Source: Roseiarcus sp963709655 (GTDB lineage: Bacteria > Pseudomonadota > Alphaproteobacteria > Rhizobiales > Beijerinckiaceae). From it: a stretch of DNA of 64,000 nt. Shown here in pieces: positions 61,201-64,000 of this stretch. Position 1 is the stretch's first letter. The number at the start of each line of letters is the position of its first letter. Position numbers and translations under genes: made by a program. Location: contig CAVPXF010000053.1 in assembly GCA_963709655.1 (NCBI GenBank), forward strand, positions 372,001 to 436,000, in the 5' to 3' direction. The notes below the pieces were generated by a model. It did not search any database, was not told the DNA's origin, and worked only from the letters and a program-made list of their open reading frames with translations.

Positions 61201-61788
61201 CTGGAGGCTTTCCATCATCGTGATTATCGCAGGCACGAGTTCGTCGTTTTCGGACCGACGCGCGATCTTCTTATACTCCGCAAGTTCCTCCAGGTTCCCC
61301 TGCGCGACGTCGCACATGGTTGAAGTCACGTGACGGACTCGTTGCTGTACGACGTTGACGCCTCGGGCCAAATCGGCGAAGATTCCTACATAGTTTCCAT
61401 CCACCTTTTTGCTGTGGTCGTTGTTGGCCATCCTTTGGACAACCTCGGTCACCTCTCGCAGACCGCCCAGCCCGTCGATGCACTGATTCAGGTTGGTCTT
61501 GAGGGTATTGAAGTCGCCGTTGTAGGTGTCGGTGATCTTCGGCGGGATCGCGCCCTTGGAGATCTGCTCGACAGTGTTGGCGGCGACGTTCAACGGCCCT
61601 ACCACCGTGTCCAGCATCGTGTTGACGGCGACCAGCACGGCCTGCCCGTCGTCGCTCGCCAAGCTGACGTTGGCGCGGGCGGACAACGAGCCGGCTGCGA
61701 CCGCCTGCGTGAGGCGTTGAACCTCGGCCAATACGATACGACGCTGGGCGCTTGCGCTCCCCTTCGTGATATTTGAAAGTAGTGACAT
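58222..61788 (-). CDS. Large soluble chemoreceptor with duplicated Cys-rich PAS units
   Basis: 1188-aa methyl-accepting chemotaxis protein with no transmembrane helix, so it senses in the cytoplasm. HAMP-like/linker segments (VVGPLNVAANTVEQISKG and similar, at about 60-90, 680-710 and 815-840) alternate with two PAS domains at about 245-355 and 467-577. Each PAS contains GRPCSTAGA, ICNTEKCGI and FDWxGMNC with Cys at 296, 304, 309, 326, 330 in the first and 518, 526, 531, 552 in the second (548 is Ser). The signalling hairpin centres on DLLALNAAVEAARAGEYGRG. Likely a redox or ligand sensor feeding the adjacent cheA. Confidence 0.93.
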   Translation of the reverse strand: MSLLSNITKGSASAQRRIVLAEVQRLTQAVAAGSLSARANVSLASDDGQAVLVAVNTMLDTVVGPLNVAANTVEQISKGAIPPKITDTYNGDFNTLKTNLNQCIDGLGGLREVTEVVQRMANNDHSKKVDGNYVGIFADLARGVNVVQQRVRHVTSTMCDVAQGNLEELAEYKKIARRSENDELVPAIITMMESLQSLAADSQMLTEAAVAERFETRADDARHSGDYRKVVQGFNRTLDVVTEKLNWYQAIIDAVPFPIHVIDTDMKWVFLNRAFEKLMVDQRYVRDRKDAVGRPCSTAGANICNTEKCGIMQLKRGNGESFFDWCGMNCKQDTSNLLTIKGQHVGYVEVVQDLSATLSVHDYTAREVKRLAANLGQLAAGDLNIDLKTQEAGKYTGETKAQFDTINGSLSQLKSAVGALVADSQVLTEAAVAEKFETRADDARHSGDYRKVIQGFNRTLDVVVEKLNWYQAIVDAVPFPVHVIDSDMKWVFLNKAFEKLMVDQRYVRDRKDAVGRPCSTAGATICNTEKCGIMQLKRGTGESFFDWSGMNCKQDTSNLLNIKGQHVGYVEVVQDLSASLSVRDYTVHEVKRLAANLVHLAEGNLDIELKTQEAGKYTGDTKAQFDTINESLSHLKRAIGDLITDATKLSSAAVEGKLATRADASKHQGDFRKIVQGVNDTLDAVIGPLNVAAEYVDQISKGVIPAEITDSYSGDFNTIKNNLNTCIAWFKELVAYITAMANGDMTATMNKASAKDQIHEWLMLLKASLGAVVDDANTLVKAAADGKLSVRADAARHKGEYRRIVEGLNNTLEAVVTPLNVAGEFIERISQGDLTGKITESYAGDFNTLINSINALVDNLSRFAQEVQAAADQVATGSEQSSEAAQNLSQGATEQASATEQASSSMEEMASNVKQNSDNASQTEKIARQSAQDAEASGSAVNRAVKAMETIAEKITIVQEIARQTDLLALNAAVEAARAGEYGRGFAVVASEVRKLAERSQAAAAEIGTLSSGTVKSAQEAGEMLVRLVPDIKRTAELVAEISAACREQDVGATQINQAIQQLDQVTQQNAAVSEEVSATSVELSAQAEQLQHSIAFFRVEAEPGHGAAKAVGVDTAVTQLKSKAASMRGKEAHPAHRLVVPHVALGSPKSALVKNAAVKKVAAASGKGFALDMKAGGDDEDAAFRRA
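59862..61191 (-). repeat. Tandem intragenic duplication in the chemoreceptor
   Basis: Two 666-base units (about 60528-61191 and 59862-60525) encode residues about 200-421 and 422-643 of the receptor. They are nearly identical at protein level, including the PAS domain and the EAGKYTG(E/D)TKAQFDTIN linker, and clearly similar at DNA level. They arose by an in-frame tandem duplication. Confidence 0.85.
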
Positions 61789-62009
61789 GCTGCACCTGTC
61801 TGTTTCGGTTTGCTCTGTACGATTTCGTGCTATTTTGGCGTAGCGTTCAGGTTCGGGGTCAACGCGTTGAGCGCCATAACGAGGTCTGCGACCCGCTCGT
61901 CTCAGTCGACCTGGAATACTTGGTGGAGATCGCCGCGGCTGATCGTTGAAAAGACGAAGACAACGCCGAAGACTCAGTCGCATTTGGCTTGATTGTAAAT
62001 CTCATACTT

Positions 62010-62465
62010 TCAGCTTCCGTCGGCGCTCAAGATTCTCGCCATGTCCGGCAGCACGATGAACTCGTCTTTCCACTTGGCGATTCCAGCGATGAACTCGGGC
62101 CGCCAATGCATGCCGACCGGCGGGGTCTTCTGCCGCGTCGAGGCGTCGAGCTCGGTGACCTCGTAGACCTTGTCGGCGACGATCCCGATGGTGGTCGGGT
62201 CGCCGTCGAGATCGATCTCGATCACGACGAAGCGCGAGTCTGGGGTGACCTCGGCCGGCGGCATGCCGAAGCGTAGCCTGAGGTCGGCGAGCGGGATCAC
62301 CTTGCCGCGCACGTTGAGCACGCCGGCGACATAGGGCTTTGCGCCCGGCACCCGGGTGACCGGCGCCGGATCGAGGATCTCGCGCACCTGGCGCGCGTCG
62401 ATGGCGAACACTTCGCCGGCGAGGCCCAGCATCAGCGCCTGCGAGGCGGCTTGCGTCTCGGACAT
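62010..62465 (-). CDS. cheW: CheW-type coupling protein (second copy)
   Basis: 151-aa CheW homologue. FAIDARQVREIL, VAGVLNVRGKVIPLADLR with the canonical NVRG, and FIAGIAKWKDEFIVLPDM fit the family well. ATG 62465 overlaps the cheA stop by one base (TGATG) and follows GGAGGT, so it is coupled to cheA. It is probably the main CheA partner. Confidence 0.94.
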   Translation of the reverse strand: MSETQAASQALMLGLAGEVFAIDARQVREILDPAPVTRVPGAKPYVAGVLNVRGKVIPLADLRLRFGMPPAEVTPDSRFVVIEIDLDGDPTTIGIVADKVYEVTELDASTRQKTPPVGMHWRPEFIAGIAKWKDEFIVLPDMARILSADGS

Positions 62466-64000
62466 CACGCGACCTCCAAGGTTTTGGCCTGCCTGGCTTG
62501 CAGCCGCGCCTCGCGCGCCTGCCCCGAGGCGATCAGATGCGGCACGTCGAGGATCAACGCGACCGCGCCGTCGCCGAGGATCGTCGCGCCGGAGAAGCTC
62601 GGCACGTCGGCGTGCAGCTTCGACAGCGACTTGATCACCGTCTGGTGGCCGCCGATGATCTGGTCGACCACCAACCCGACGCGGACGTCGGCGTTGGCGA
62701 CGATCACCACCTTCTGGTGCGGATCAGGCTCGCCGCGCTCGCCGAACAGCTCGCGCAGCCGCAGGAACGGCACCAGCTCGCCGCGGATGTTGAGGAAGCT
62801 GCGGCCTCTCGAGCGCGCGTCGGCCTCGTTCGACAGCTCGACGCATTCCTCGACCGCGGTCAGCGGCACGACGTAGCGCGCCTCGGCGACCCGCACCAAG
62901 AGGCCCTCGATGATCGCCAGGGTCAACGGCAGACGCAGGGTGAAGGTCGAGCCCTTGCCGGCCTGGCTGGCGACGTCGATCGACCCCCGCATGCCCTCGA
63001 TCGCCCGCCGCACGACGTCCATGCCGACGCCGCGGCCCGACAGCGCCGAGACCTCGTGGGCGGTGGAGAAGCCGGGCAGGAAGAGGAGCTGGTGCAGCTC
63101 GGCCTCGGAGAGGACGGCGCCGGGCGCGACGAGGCCGTTTTCCTCGGCCTTGGCGCGGATCTTGGCGAGGTTGAGACCGCCGCCGTCGTCGGAGACGCTG
63201 ATCAGCACCTCGGCGCCGGCGTGGCGGGCCACCAGACGGATATGGCCGACTGGATCCTTGCCGGCGGCGCGGCGCGCCTCGACGCCCTCGAGGCCGTGAT
63301 CGGCGGCGTTGCGGATGACGTGGATCAGCGGATCGGCAAGCCGCTCGATCATCGTCTTGTCGAGCTCGGTTTCCTCGCCTTCGGCGATCAGCTCGATTTC
63401 CTTATTGAGATCGCGCGACAGGTCGTGAATGAGGCGGCGGAAACGGCCGAACAGCGAGCCGATCGGCAGCATGCGGATGCCCATCACCGCGTCGCGCAGC
63501 GACGAGGCGAGCCGCTCGATCTCCTCGGCGACGCCCTTGGCGTTGGCGCCGGCGGCGGCGAGTTGGGTGAGCCTCGCCTGGGCGATCACCAGTTCGCCGA
63601 CCCGGTCCATCATCTCGTCGAGCCTTTCGGCCTGGACGCGGATGGTCGCCGATTCCTTGGCGCCCTTCTTCGCCGCGCCCTCGCCCGCCAACTCGACGCC
63701 GGCGGGACGCGGCGCCGCGGCCGCGACGGCGGACGGGACGACGGCTGTGGCCGGCGGCGCGGCGCCCTCCTCGATGCTGAGCTCCATGTCTCCGGCGACG
63801 AAGATGAAGACGTCCTCGATCTCGCTCTTTGGATGGGCGGTCTCGAGCAGAACGTTCCAGGTGAAGTAGCAGGCGGTCGGATCCATCTGGTCGAGCGGCG
63901 GCGTCGCCTCGACGTCGACCGCGACCCGGCAGTCGCCGAGCGTGCGCAATTCGTCGAGCAGCAGCAGCGGATTGCTGCCGTTGACGAGCACGTCCTTGTG
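62465..64000 (-). CDS. cheA: Chemotaxis histidine kinase, partial
   Basis: The C-terminal 508 or so residues of CheA; the 5' end lies beyond the window. After a low-complexity linker come the dimerisation domain (LDEMMDRVGELVIAQARL), the HATPase domain (LIHVIRNAADHGLEG N-box, SVSDDGGGLNL G1, GFSTAHEVSALSGRGVGMDV) and a CheW-like regulatory domain (LLVRVAEARYVVPL, ILGDGAVALILDV). The His phosphotransfer domain is not visible in this window. Heads the che operon here. Confidence 0.95.
   Translation of the reverse strand, partial: HKDVLVNGSNPLLLLDELRTLGDCRVAVDVEATPPLDQMDPTACYFTWNVLLETAHPKSEIEDVFIFVAGDMELSIEEGAAPPATAVVPSAVAAAAPRPAGVELAGEGAAKKGAKESATIRVQAERLDEMMDRVGELVIAQARLTQLAAAGANAKGVAEEIERLASSLRDAVMGIRMLPIGSLFGRFRRLIHDLSRDLNKEIELIAEGEETELDKTMIERLADPLIHVIRNAADHGLEGVEARRAAGKDPVGHIRLVARHAGAEVLISVSDDGGGLNLAKIRAKAEENGLVAPGAVLSEAELHQLLFLPGFSTAHEVSALSGRGVGMDVVRRAIEGMRGSIDVASQAGKGSTFTLRLPLTLAIIEGLLVRVAEARYVVPLTAVEECVELSNEADARSRGRSFLNIRGELVPFLRLRELFGERGEPDPHQKVVIVANADVRVGLVVDQIIGGHQTVIKSLSKLHADVPSFSGATILGDGAVALILDVPHLIASGQAREARLQARQAKTLEVA

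Overview
The window is a GC-rich chromosomal segment from an alphaproteobacterium, most likely of the order Hyphomicrobiales (Rhizobiales). The clues are a divergent dgt/erpA pair next to argS and a SPOR-domain protein, an lepB-rnc-era operon, an alphaproteobacterial-type porin, a pyrophosphate-dependent phosphofructokinase, and a molybdenum storage protein locus like those of diazotrophs and related bacteria. Species and genus cannot be fixed from the sequence alone.

Layout. 1-4.1 kb (minus strand): terC/lysE/sugar-kinase operon, a lone PEP-CTERM protein with a clean terminator, and a secreted PHB-depolymerase-like esterase. 4.2-9 kb: molybdenum block mosB-mosA and modA-modB-modC on the minus strand with a divergent single-domain Mop protein; together these import molybdate, store it as polyoxomolybdate and buffer it. 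9.3-17 kb: porin, a large AsmA/DUF3971-like protein (frameshifted), a Bcp-type peroxiredoxin, an M23 peptidase. 17-26.4 kb: CPA1 antiporter, a small exported protein, a 31-unit GC-rich hairpin array, pfp, a racemase, an intradiol dioxygenase, a methyltransferase, PhzF and a NUDIX protein. 26.57-28.63 kb: a complete IS1595-family element carrying a serine-protease passenger gene. 29-39.8 kb: small envelope proteins, a LysR/epimerase divergon, then nagZ, a SPOR protein, argS, dgt and erpA. 40-49.8 kb: a degraded zone with an SRAP remnant, a broken hydrolase, transposase remnants (ISAzo13-like and ISKra4-like), a damaged higBA module and a HipA-like/DUF3037 pair cut by an IS fragment. 49.8-53.5 kb: lepB-rnc-era and a frameshifted quinone oxidoreductase. 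53.7-55.5 kb: tRNA-Glu followed by decayed integrase genes. 55.6-64 kb: a chemotaxis operon cheA-cheW-mcp-cheW-cheR-cheB, whose receptor is a large soluble protein with two nearly identical cysteine-rich PAS units.

The most unusual items are the hairpin array at about 19 kb, which is a tandem amplification of a hairpin motif that also occurs singly elsewhere in the window, and the IS1595-type transposon with its trypsin-like protease cargo and promoter-bearing ends. Several otherwise healthy genes carry one- or two-base frameshifts, so draft-assembly indels should be considered before calling them pseudogenes.
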